A DNA stretch of 34,608 bases from Gemmatimonadota bacterium (GTDB taxonomy: Bacteria > Gemmatimonadota > Gemmatimonadetes > Gemmatimonadales > Gemmatimonadaceae). Positions 1 to 6,577 of this stretch are shown here, piece after piece (positions within the stretch are counted from its first letter, which is position 1; the number at the start of each line of letters is the position of its first letter). The notes below the pieces were generated by a model that did not search any database, had not been told where the DNA came from, and saw only the letters and a program-made list of their open reading frames with translations. The translations under genes were made by a program, and so were the position numbers. The stretch covers positions 1 through 34,608 of the forward strand of contig JAHFCU010000026.1 in the NCBI GenBank assembly GCA_023249305.1. The letters run 5' to 3'.

Positions 1-214
1 CCACCGACTTGGTGGCGGACTCGAGCGTCGCGTCGTTCCTCTGCGCGTCGGTCAGCGTTCCCTGCACCTGCACGCGGAGCGCGCCGCTGTCCTGCGGCGC
101 ATTCTTGGGCGCGGCCGGGAGCGCTGGCGCCTGCGCGGCCGCGGCGCCGACGGCCAACGAGACAGCGGATGCCAGCGTGAGCACGGCGCGCACGGACGAA
201 CGGATGATGGTCAC
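1..214 (-). CDS. ccmH: CcmH-like cytochrome c maturation protein, N-terminal part (partial)
   Basis: This is the first 71 codons of a gene that continues past the left edge. The GTG start overlaps the TGA of the upstream redoxin gene (GTGA), so the two are probably translationally coupled. The peptide opens with a signal peptide (basic start, hydrophobic stretch, Ala-rich end before Gln), then a Pro/Ala-rich linker and a segment rich in Asp, Leu, Glu and Ala (TLTDAQRNDATLESATKSV). In CcmH proteins a similar helix leads directly into the LRCPVCQ haem-ligation motif, but that motif would lie outside the window. The call rests on position as the last gene of a ccmABCDEFG series plus this N-terminal layout. 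It could also be another periplasmic Ccm factor such as a CcmI-type protein. Confidence 0.6.
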   Translation of the reverse strand, partial: MTIIRSSVRAVLTLASAVSLAVGAAAAQAPALPAAPKNAPQDSGALRVQVQGTLTDAQRNDATLESATKSV

Positions 215-873
215 TTGGCACTCCCCGCCTTTGCGCTCGGCCTCGACGTGTCCTTCGCCATCGCGCCACTCGGCGCCGAGCTCGGCGTCGCGCTCGGCGT
301 CACACTCGCCGCCGACTGCGCTGCGGCCATCAGCGAATCCACCTTCAGCCGCACCGTACCGGGCGTCACTGGACCGGTGTTCTTGTATGCAACACGTCCG
401 TTCGCGTCGAGGAAGAACGTCTCGGGCACACCATACAGGCCGTAGTCAATGGCCACGCGTGCACCGGGATCATCAACCGATGGATACGACTGGCCGCCCA
501 TCTCGCTGATCCACGCCATGCCTTTGTCGGGCACATCATTGTACAGCACGCCGAGGAACTGCACCGGCTTGCCCTCGTAGGTCGCCGCCATCTGCGAAAG
601 CGCCGCATGCTCGTCGCGGCAGGCGAGGCACCACGACGCCCAGAAGTTGAGCACCACCACCTTGCCCTTGAGATCGGCAAGCCGCACGGTGTCGCCGACC
701 GGGCGCGTGAGCCTACCCTGCCCCGGTGAGAAGACCGCGAGCGCGAACGCGGGCGCCTGCCGCCCGGGCAGTGGCGACGGAATGTTGTTCGGGTCGCGCG
801 TGAGACCCCACGCGAAGAGCCCGATGACCGGCGCGGCCGTGGCGGCCGCAATGGACGCGCGCTTCCAGTTCAC
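211..873 (-). CDS. ccmG: CcmG/DsbE-type thiol:disulfide redoxin
   Basis: A 220-residue membrane-anchored thioredoxin-fold protein that keeps apocytochrome CXXCH cysteines, or CcmH, reduced before haem attachment in the periplasm. One N-terminal membrane segment (about residues 8-24) precedes a typical CcmG linker (SPLPGRQAPAF) and a thioredoxin domain with the active site NFWASWCLACRDEH, cysteines at 82 and 85. The domain also has the GVPETFFLD strand with the cis-proline that faces the active site. The C-terminal ~35 residues are low-complexity Ser/Ala/Pro and unlikely to be structured. The GTG start at 873 overlaps the ccmF TGA. A longer reading upstream would run through ccmF in another frame and is rejected. 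Confidence 0.9.
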   Translation of the reverse strand: MNWKRASIAAATAAPVIGLFAWGLTRDPNNIPSPLPGRQAPAFALAVFSPGQGRLTRPVGDTVRLADLKGKVVVLNFWASWCLACRDEHAALSQMAATYEGKPVQFLGVLYNDVPDKGMAWISEMGGQSYPSVDDPGARVAIDYGLYGVPETFFLDANGRVAYKNTGPVTPGTVRLKVDSLMAAAQSAASVTPSATPSSAPSGAMAKDTSRPSAKAGSAK

Positions 874-2879
874 GCCCGGCCCTCCGTCATCGGCGGCGCG
901 GCGGCGTTCGCCGATCCGCTCCGCGACGCTTGGCGCTCGCGCGACGGCCAGATGCCGATGATCGCGCCGAGACAGACGACCAGCCCGCCGAACCAGATCC
1001 ACGGCACCAGCGGCTCCCAAATCACCTTGACCGTGATGTTCGAGCCATCCTGCTTGAATGCCATGAGGTTCAGGTACAGGTCGCCGCTGAGCATGCTCCG
1101 CACCTCCGGCGTCGGCACTGGCTGCTGCTGCGTCGGATAGTAGTTCATGCGCGGCTCGATGATCCCGACCACACGGCTGCCGCTCATCAATTCCATCGTC
1201 GCGCCGATCACCTGCCGCTGCTTCTCCTCGCGACCCCAGGCGTTCTTGAAGCGCACGGTGCGGCCCGCAACCGTGAGCGTCTCGCCCGGCTTCAGCGTTG
1301 CCTCTTGTTCCGTCTTGAACGTCGCCGACGACGCGACGCCCAGCGCGACCAGCACCACGCCGATGTGCGCGACGTAGCCGCCGTAGCGACGGCGGTTCGC
1401 ACTCACCAGGCGCATGAGGGCCGTGACCCACAATTCGCCGTGCGCCTTCACCCGCGCATTGGCTCCACGCACGAACTCCGCAGCGTTCACACCGAGCGCG
1501 AAACCGGCGAACACGTACGCGAGCACGGCGTACCCGTTGCGCGCACCGCCGAGCAGCGCGGCCACTCCGAGCAGCACTCCCACCACCACGCCCGGCAGCA
1601 CCCGTCCCTTCAGTTCGGCACCGGCCGCCTTCTTCCACGGCAGCGCGGGCCCCACCCCCATGAGAAAGAGCAGCGCCACCATCAACGGAACGGACATCCG
1701 GTTGAAGAACGGCGTCCCCACACTGACCTTCACGCCGCGCACCGCTTCGGCGACCAGTGGGAACAGCGTGCCGATCAGCACGGTGAACATGAAGACCGTG
1801 AAGAACAGGTTCTGCACGAGGAATGCCGTCTCACGCGACAGCGGCGCGTCGAGCCGCCCTTCGGAGCCCAGCTTGTCGCTGTTGCCGGCGACGAGAATCA
1901 GCGCGGCCAGCAGCACGACAGCGATGAACGCGAGGAAGAAATAACCGATCGTCCCCTGCGTGAACGCATGCACCGACGAGATGATCCCCGAGCGCGTGAG
2001 AAACGTGCCAAGAATCGTCAGCACGAAGGTGCCGACCATGAGATTCAGGTTCCACAACTTCAGCATCCCACGCCGTTCCTGCACCATCACCGAATGCAGG
2101 TACGCCGTCGCCGTCAGCCACGGGATGAACGACGCGTTCTCCACCGGATCCCATGCCCAGTAGCCACCCCAACCAAGCACTTCATACGACCACCACATGC
2201 CGGCGATGATCGCGGCGCTGAGGAATCCCCACGCCACGAGAGTCCAGCGGCGGGTGAGACGAATCCAGTCGTCGTTCGCCACTTCACCGGCGAGCATGGC
2301 GCCCACGGCGAAGGCGAACGGCACCGAGAAGCCGACGTAGCCGAGGTAGAGTAGCGGTGGATGCACCGCCATCAGGATGTGGTTCTGCAGCAGTGGGTTC
2401 GGTCCCGGACCGTCGAACGGCACCGGGACGACCGGCTGGAACGGATTGGCGGGCCCGATCAGCAGGATATGGAAGAAGAGCGCCACCATGAGAATCGTTG
2501 CCGCGGCATACGGCACGAGGTTCCCTTCGCGATGTCGGTTGAACCAGACCACCGCGGCCGCGTACATCCCCAGCACCCACGCCCAGAAGACAATGGACCC
2601 CTCGAGCGCGCCCCACAGCGAGATGATCGTGTAAAACGTCGGCGTAGCGCGGCTTCCCACTTGCGCCACATACGAGATGCTGAAGTCGTGCGACACCAGG
2701 CCCCAGACGAGGGCGAGCGTCGCCAGCGTCACGAGCACGAAGTTCGTGTACACGGCCGCGTACGACAGCATCAGCCAGTCGCGGCGGCCCTTGTGAATCG
2801 CGATCGGCGTCAGCAGCGCACCGAGCGCCGAAACCGCTGCCGCGACGAGGATCGCGTTGGAAGCAACGAGGCGGGTCAT
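870..2879 (-). CDS. ccmF: Cytochrome c haem lyase subunit CcmF
   Basis: A 669-residue polytopic inner-membrane protein that joins haem from holo-CcmE to apocytochrome c, with CcmH. The tryptophan-rich haem-binding WWD motif WGGYWAWDPVEN is at residues 237-248. Conserved CcmF stretches GPGPNPLLQNH and AVHPPLLYLGYVG (about 158-182) carry candidate periplasmic haem-ligand histidines. A periplasmic domain near the C-terminus includes the PGETLTVAG region, followed by a last membrane helix. Length matches the family. The ATG overlaps the ccmE TGA (ATGA), and the gene ends in a GTGA overlap with ccmG, so this part of the operon reads as one coupled unit. Confidence 0.96.
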   Translation of the reverse strand: MTRLVASNAILVAAAVSALGALLTPIAIHKGRRDWLMLSYAAVYTNFVLVTLATLALVWGLVSHDFSISYVAQVGSRATPTFYTIISLWGALEGSIVFWAWVLGMYAAAVVWFNRHREGNLVPYAAATILMVALFFHILLIGPANPFQPVVPVPFDGPGPNPLLQNHILMAVHPPLLYLGYVGFSVPFAFAVGAMLAGEVANDDWIRLTRRWTLVAWGFLSAAIIAGMWWSYEVLGWGGYWAWDPVENASFIPWLTATAYLHSVMVQERRGMLKLWNLNLMVGTFVLTILGTFLTRSGIISSVHAFTQGTIGYFFLAFIAVVLLAALILVAGNSDKLGSEGRLDAPLSRETAFLVQNLFFTVFMFTVLIGTLFPLVAEAVRGVKVSVGTPFFNRMSVPLMVALLFLMGVGPALPWKKAAGAELKGRVLPGVVVGVLLGVAALLGGARNGYAVLAYVFAGFALGVNAAEFVRGANARVKAHGELWVTALMRLVSANRRRYGGYVAHIGVVLVALGVASSATFKTEQEATLKPGETLTVAGRTVRFKNAWGREEKQRQVIGATMELMSGSRVVGIIEPRMNYYPTQQQPVPTPEVRSMLSGDLYLNLMAFKQDGSNITVKVIWEPLVPWIWFGGLVVCLGAIIGIWPSRERQASRSGSANAAAPPMTEGRA

Positions 2880-3328
2880 GTCCCCGCGCTCTTCATGAGG
2901 GACTTGTACATCTCCGCCGGGCGCTCGCCCTGCTTGGGCGCCTTGTACTCGTTGGAGTGCTTCACCATCAGGTTCGTGCTCGTGAAGACGCCGTCCTTGC
3001 CGTAGCGCCCTTCCACCACGACCCCTTGTCCGTCCTTGAACATCTGCGGCGGCGCGCCTTTCGCATGCACGAGGATCTCGCCCGTGCCATCGGTGACGGA
3101 GAAGCGCAGGCTGAGCGCCTTGTCGTCCCAGACCACGGAGCCCGGCTTCACCTGACCGCCGAGCCGGACCGGCTTGTCGTAGCCGTCTGCGCCCTTGGCG
3201 AGCAGCTCCTTCGGGGTGAGGAAGTACACCACGTTGCTGTCGAGGCCGCCGTAGATCAGCCAGCCGAAGGCGATCACGAGCACGCCGACCGCAGCCAGCG
3301 CGCCCCACTTGGTCTTCTTGGTCGTCAT
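2876..3328 (-). CDS. ccmE: Haem chaperone CcmE
   Basis: A 150-residue protein with one N-terminal membrane anchor (about residues 9-27) and a periplasmic OB-fold domain. It binds haem covalently and ferries it from CcmC to CcmF/CcmH. The haem-attachment histidine is visible as H124 in LMVKHSNEY, with Tyr at +4 (H-x3-Y), matching the H130/Y134 arrangement of E. coli CcmE. The domain starts in VVYFLTPKELL, as usual. The gene overlaps ccmD upstream and ccmF downstream by ATGA junctions. Confidence 0.95.
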   Translation of the reverse strand: MTTKKTKWGALAAVGVLVIAFGWLIYGGLDSNVVYFLTPKELLAKGADGYDKPVRLGGQVKPGSVVWDDKALSLRFSVTDGTGEILVHAKGAPPQMFKDGQGVVVEGRYGKDGVFTSTNLMVKHSNEYKAPKQGERPAEMYKSLMKSAGT

Positions 3329-3483
3329 GTCCTGTACCCTCCCTTGCTTGCCGACTCATACTCGGCCCGTGCGCGGCGCACTGCGCCTAGAACGCGCGCT
3401 AGCAAGGCCCCGAGCACCACCCACGTGATGATGTAGGACGCCACCACGTATTCGATCCCGAACTTCTCGACACCGTTACCCAT
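3325..3483 (-). CDS. ccmD: Small membrane protein CcmD
   Basis: A 52-residue protein with one hydrophobic helix (about residues 12-32) followed by a basic, charged tail (RRARAEYESASKGG). This is the CcmD layout: a single-pass helper that stabilises the CcmC-CcmE complex and promotes release of holo-CcmE. It lies exactly where ccmD is expected, between ccmC and ccmE. The ATG at 3483 overlaps the last bases of ccmC and the gene ends in an ATGA junction with ccmE. Sequence conservation in CcmD is low, so the call leans on size, topology and position. Confidence 0.85.
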   Translation of the reverse strand: MGNGVEKFGIEYVVASYIITWVVLGALLARVLGAVRRARAEYESASKGGYRT

Positions 3484-4192
3484 CGTTGTCTCCCAGCGCT
3501 GCCTTCTGCGCCGCGTGCTCCGCGGCGCTCTCGAAACGCGCCGCCTCATACCGGCGGCGGATGAACCAGATGGTCAGGAGCGTGAACGCCGCTACGTTGA
3601 GGAGCAGACCGCGCAGGTACTCCGGCGACAGCGAGCGCGGGTTGGTTTGCAGTTGGTGCAGCGTGCGCCACCATCTCACGGACATCCAGACGATTGGTAC
3701 GTTGATCGCGCCAAGGATGCCGACCGCCGCGCTCCACTGCCCGCGCCGCTGCGGATCCTCGACGAACGAGCGAAGCGCCAGGTAGCCCACGTAGATCAGG
3801 AAGAGAACGAGCGTGCTGGTGAGACGCGCGTCCCACGACCACCAAACGCCCCAGGTCGGCCTGCCCCAGAGCATGCCGAGCATCAGCGTCAGACCGCAGA
3901 ACACCGACCCGACCTCGGCGGCTGAGGCGGCGAGCAGGTCGGCGCGCTCGTCTTCCTTCACGAGGAAGTAGATCGACGCCACGAGGACGATGCCGAAGGA
4001 AAGAAACGTCACCCAGGCCGCGGGCACGTGCACGTACCACATCTTCTGCATGTGGCCCATCATCAGGTCGGCCGGCGACGTGAGCACCGCGAAGACCTGC
4101 GAAAAGACGAAGAACAGAAAGCTCACCAACCCGAAGGCCGGCCAGAGACCGGGCTTCGGCGGATCGAACGACTTGGACGAATCGGGGAACAT
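3476..4192 (-). CDS. ccmC: Haem transfer protein CcmC
   Basis: A 238-residue, six-helix membrane protein that presents haem to CcmE. It has the WWD motif WGVWWSWD at residues 114-121 between two conserved histidines, H55 (MWYVHVPAAW) and H179 (RWWRTLHQ), which are the axial haem ligands in the family. Length and spacing agree with CcmC, not with the larger CcmF. It starts 8 bases after the ccmB stop, and its 3' end overlaps ccmD. Confidence 0.95.
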   Translation of the reverse strand: MFPDSSKSFDPPKPGLWPAFGLVSFLFFVFSQVFAVLTSPADLMMGHMQKMWYVHVPAAWVTFLSFGIVLVASIYFLVKEDERADLLAASAAEVGSVFCGLTLMLGMLWGRPTWGVWWSWDARLTSTLVLFLIYVGYLALRSFVEDPQRRGQWSAAVGILGAINVPIVWMSVRWWRTLHQLQTNPRSLSPEYLRGLLLNVAAFTLLTIWFIRRRYEAARFESAAEHAAQKAALGDNDG

Positions 4193-4200
4193 GGCGACGG

Positions 4201-4887
4201 TCAGACCTCGATGACGTATTCGAACGCGAAGAAAGTGGCCACCAGAAAGATTACGTCGAACGCCGAGAGCATCCGCACCCAGGCGCCGACTTCGTTCATG
4301 AGGTCGCCGAAGAGCAGCGCCTTCGTGGCGATCATGGACGCGAGCAGCACGGGAATCAGCATCGGGTAGAGCAGCAGCGGCAGCAAGACTTCGCGCGCCC
4401 GGCTCCGGCTCGACATCGCCGCGTAGAAGGTGCCGAGCGAGACGATTCCGAGCACGCCGAGCAGCAAGATGCCGACGATTGCGGGCCAGGTGGGCGGGAC
4501 CACCACTTGGAAGAGCACGATGCCCACGCCGACGACGATCACCAGCATGAGCGTCACGAAGATCAGGTTGGCGATGAGCTTGCCCGCGAAGATCGCCCAG
4601 CGCGACCCGGGATAGAGCAGGAGTGCTTCAAGGGCGCCGCCGTCGAGCTCCACTTGGTACGAGCGGTTGAACGCCAGGACGCCCGCAAAGAGCACCGCGA
4701 GCCAGAGCGCGCCGGCCGCCGCATCTTTCAGCGCCACGCTGTCGGGACCGAGCGCGAGGCCGAAGAGCACGAGCATCGTCACGCCGAGCGACGCGACCGA
4801 GTTGAAGCCCGCCTTCGAGCGCCGCTCGGTGGTCAGGTCCTTCCACACGATGGCGCGAATGCGCCGGACGTCGTCGCGAAACGCCAT
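4201..4887 (-). CDS. ccmB: Haem exporter-type ABC permease CcmB
   Basis: A 228-residue membrane protein with about six predicted helices, the usual CcmB size. The N-terminus RRIRAIVWKDLTTERRSK followed by the first helix is the family pattern, as is LEALLLYPGSRWAIFAGKL in the loop. With CcmA and CcmC it forms the ABC part of system I, whose ATP hydrolysis drives release of haem-loaded CcmE. The ATG shares a base with the ccmA TGA (TGATG). Confidence 0.93.
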   Translation of the reverse strand: MAFRDDVRRIRAIVWKDLTTERRSKAGFNSVASLGVTMLVLFGLALGPDSVALKDAAAGALWLAVLFAGVLAFNRSYQVELDGGALEALLLYPGSRWAIFAGKLIANLIFVTLMLVIVVGVGIVLFQVVVPPTWPAIVGILLLGVLGIVSLGTFYAAMSSRSRAREVLLPLLLYPMLIPVLLASMIATKALLFGDLMNEVGAWVRMLSAFDVIFLVATFFAFEYVIEV

Positions 4888-5627
4888 CAGGAAATCCCCG
4901 CGGCGCCGACCGGCAACGTGATCGCCTGCGGCGAGGCGCCGTCGCGCGCAAGGTCGGCCGGTGACGGCATGTGCACGCGCCCGTCGCGAATGATGACCGT
5001 GCGGTCGAGCACGCCCTGCGCTGGCACGAGGTCGTGCAGCACCACGATGGCCGCACCGCCCGCGGCGTTGAGTTCGCGGATGAAGCCGTTCATCAGCGCG
5101 ATTCCCGCGACGTCGAGGTTGTTGTAGGGCTCGTCGAGCAAGAGCAAGCGCGGACGCTGCAGGATGAGCCGCGCGAGCGACAGGCGTCGCTGCATGCCGG
5201 TGGAGAAGCCGCGCACGCGCTCGTGCGCCACGCTCGTCAGCCCGACGCGCTCCAGCGCCGCGTCAATGTCGGCCGTGGGGAAGCCCAGCATCGTGGCGGC
5301 GAACGCGAGATTTTCGCGTGCCGACAAATCGTCGTAGAGGCCCGGAATGTGGGAGAAGAAGCCCACGTGATGGCGCACGTCGTCGCCTTCGGTCTTCACG
5401 TTTGAGCCGTACACGAAGCAGTCACCGGCCGACGCCTTGAGCAGCGTCGCAATGATGCGCATGAACGTGCTTTTGCCACAGCCATTGTGCCCGAGGAGCC
5501 CGACCATTTCACCGGCGCGCACCTGCAGATTCGCCCCGCGCAGCACCCAGCGGGCGCCAAAGCGACGCGCCACACCTCGCGCATCGAGCGCGAGATCTGG
5601 CGCGAGAAGGGGGGCGACATTCGTCAC
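4887..5627 (-). CDS. ccmA: Cytochrome c maturation ABC ATPase CcmA
   Basis: A 246-residue ABC ATPase. Walker A is GHNGCGKST (about 46-54), the signature is the variant FSTGMQRRLS (about 141-150), Walker B is LLLLDEP (161-167), and the H-loop histidine lies in VVLHDL. It energises the CcmB/CcmC complex. The start is uncertain: GTG at 5627 gives a normal family length and begins just before the conserved LDARGVARRFG strand. An upstream ATG at 5708 would add 27 residues encoded within a possible promoter, so it is less likely. It is the first gene of the ccm operon, and the strand upstream is occupied by the tRNA gene. Confidence 0.92.
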   Translation of the reverse strand: MTNVAPLLAPDLALDARGVARRFGARWVLRGANLQVRAGEMVGLLGHNGCGKSTFMRIIATLLKASAGDCFVYGSNVKTEGDDVRHHVGFFSHIPGLYDDLSARENLAFAATMLGFPTADIDAALERVGLTSVAHERVRGFSTGMQRRLSLARLILQRPRLLLLDEPYNNLDVAGIALMNGFIRELNAAGGAAIVVLHDLVPAQGVLDRTVIIRDGRVHMPSPADLARDGASPQAITLPVGAAGIS

Positions 5628-5677
5628 GCTCGAAATCAGGGCAAATGCGACCCAGTTTTCCAGCCGCAGGAAGGCCG

Positions 5678-5708
5678 ATAATGTGTACGGCTTTACCCTA
5701 CAACACAA
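5678..5708 (-). promoter_or_regulatory. Possible promoter of the ccm operon
   Basis: Read on the minus strand, TTGTGT (5703-5708) and CATTAT (5678-5683) are separated by 19 bases, about 50 bases before the preferred ccmA start. The region is AT-richer than its surroundings. The spacing is longer than ideal, so this is only a candidate. Confidence 0.3.
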
Positions 5709-5820
5709 GCCAATGTGGAATAAGGGGTTGGGTGCGATCAGCGCCTGACACGTGCAGGGAAAGTGAAGGTCACCGTTAGAGGATTACCCGTGGCTCGAAC
5801 GTCGACCATGCATTCATAAG

Positions 5821-5850
5821 ACAAGGGGCCGGCGATGGCCGACCCCACAA
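5821..5850 (-). terminator. Stem-loop downstream of tRNA-Ala
   Basis: A 9-bp GC-rich stem (5825-5833 with 5838-5846, one G-U pair) with a four-base loop lies about 18 bases past the tRNA 3' end on its strand. A short mixed T-rich stretch follows rather than a clear U-tract. It probably ends tRNA transcription before ccmA. Confidence 0.45.
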
Positions 5851-5863
5851 CTTGTGCACCCTA

Positions 5864-5936
5864 TGGAGCGTATCGGGCTCGAACCGATGACCCCCGGCTT
5901 GCAAAGCCGGTGCTCTCCCAACTGAGCTAACGCCCC
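5864..5936 (-). tRNA. tRNA-Ala (anticodon TGC)
   Basis: A 73-base cloverleaf can be folded by eye. The acceptor GGGGCGT pairs with ACGCTCC with one G-U pair. The D arm is GCTC-AGTTGGGA-GAGC, the anticodon arm CCGGC-TTTGCAA-GCCGG (anticodon TGC), and the T arm ATCGG-TTCGAGC-CCGAT, with discriminator A. CCA is not encoded. The sequence closely resembles bacterial tRNA-Ala(TGC). It sits alone between ccmA and the repeat-flanked four-helix gene; no rRNA genes are nearby. Confidence 0.97.
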
Positions 5937-5974
5937 GGAGAGAGGCAATCTAAGTGCGGATGGATGGAGCTACC

Positions 5975-6051
5975 AGATGGTAGATGGTAGGTCATAGATG
6001 GTAGAAGGTAGAAGGTAGATGGTAGATGGTAGATGGTAGATGGAAGAAGTC
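5975..6051 (+). repeat. Left degenerate heptamer array (11 units, consensus AGATGGT)
   Basis: Eleven consecutive 7-base units in perfect register: seven are AGATGGT or differ from it by one base at the end, two are AGAAGGT, and two (AGGTCAT, AGAAGTC) have decayed. The array starts about 39 bases upstream of the tRNA-Ala 5' end, so it may form or replace part of that promoter. A matching array in the opposite orientation lies at 6531-6565, on the far side of the four-helix gene. Confidence 0.9.
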
Positions 6052-6147
6052 AGTCAAGTCGTCCCGTCGGTGAAGGCATGCAAGACTCGGCACCTCATCG
6101 CGGGGGAAGGATGGCGCGTCGATCTCCGTTGCCGGCTAGGATAGTGC

Positions 6148-6513
6148 ATGTTTCCACTGGATCGGCTCGAGGTCTATCTCCAAGCAATGACGGTGGCGCG
6201 TTCCTGCGCTCGGCACGCCCCGACGATCCGGGATCTCGACCTGAGGTCTCAACTGCTACGCTCCGCACGATCGATCGCGGCGAACCTCGCCGAGGGCGCA
6301 GGCAGCGGTTCACAGGCGCTTTTCGCACGCCACATCGCGATTGCGCTGGGCTCGACGAAAGAAACCGAATGCCACCTTCAGATCGCCCTCGACGCCGGAA
6401 TGCTCACAACGCCAGCGCACACCGAACTGAAGGGCCTGCTGGACAACCTCGCCCCACGACTCGTGCGACTGCTCGCCTCAGTGCGGCGAAACGCAAAGAG
6501 GCGGAGTGCCTAG
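6148..6513 (+). CDS. Four-helix bundle protein (S23/IVS-like, Avd-related fold)
   Basis: A 121-residue protein of the small family annotated as 'four helix bundle protein' or 23S rRNA intervening-sequence protein. Recognisable family positions are the start FPLDRLEVYLQA, the central DLRSQLLRSARSIAANLAEGAGSG, and ALGSTKETECHLQIALDAGML. The ATG has an AGGA about 7 bases upstream. Family members occur inside 23S rRNA insertions, as accessory proteins of diversity-generating retroelements (Avd), and, as here, as orphan genes of unknown role. No reverse transcriptase, template repeat or rRNA is nearby. The gene is the only one on this strand between ccmA and dedA, is flanked by inverted heptamer arrays, and converges on actF. 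The basic tail (RRNAKRRSA) could contact nucleic acid; that is inference. Confidence 0.88.
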   Translation: MFPLDRLEVYLQAMTVARSCARHAPTIRDLDLRSQLLRSARSIAANLAEGAGSGSQALFARHIAIALGSTKETECHLQIALDAGMLTTPAHTELKGLLDNLAPRLVRLLASVRRNAKRRSA

Positions 6514-6530
6514 GGCACCCCGCCTTTGCG
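6492..6530 (+). terminator. Stem-loop spanning the four-helix gene stop codon
   Basis: CGCAAAG (6492-6498) pairs with CTTTGCG (6524-6530). After a two-base bulge, GCGG-A-GTGCC (6501-6510) pairs with GGCAC-C-CCGC (6514-6523), with one A-C mismatch. The TAG stop codon forms the three-base loop. This strong hairpin probably terminates transcription of the four-helix gene and may protect the 3' end. The right heptamer array starts immediately after it. Confidence 0.6.
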
Positions 6531-6565
6531 AGCATCTACCATCCACCATCCACCATCAACCATCT
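6531..6565 (-). repeat. Right degenerate heptamer array (5 units, inverted)
   Basis: Read on the minus strand, five in-register heptamers AGATGGT, TGATGGT, GGATGGT, GGATGGT and AGATGCT match the unit of the left array but point the opposite way. The array abuts the stem-loop of the four-helix gene on one side and lies 12 bases from the actF stop codon on the other, so it occupies the 3' flank of the act operon. Confidence 0.88.
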
Positions 6566-6577
6566 GCCGTTGCCCGT

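Noticed and set aside
5627..5708. Longer CcmA beginning at ATG 5708
   Set aside because: The extra residues precede the conserved ABC start and coincide with promoter-like DNA; GTG at 5627 gives a normal length.
5975..6051. CRISPR array
   Set aside because: The 7-base units are contiguous with no spacers, and no cas genes are present.
6148..6513. Diversity-generating retroelement accessory gene (avd)
   Set aside because: The fold is related, but no reverse transcriptase, template/variable repeat pair or variable target gene lies in the window.
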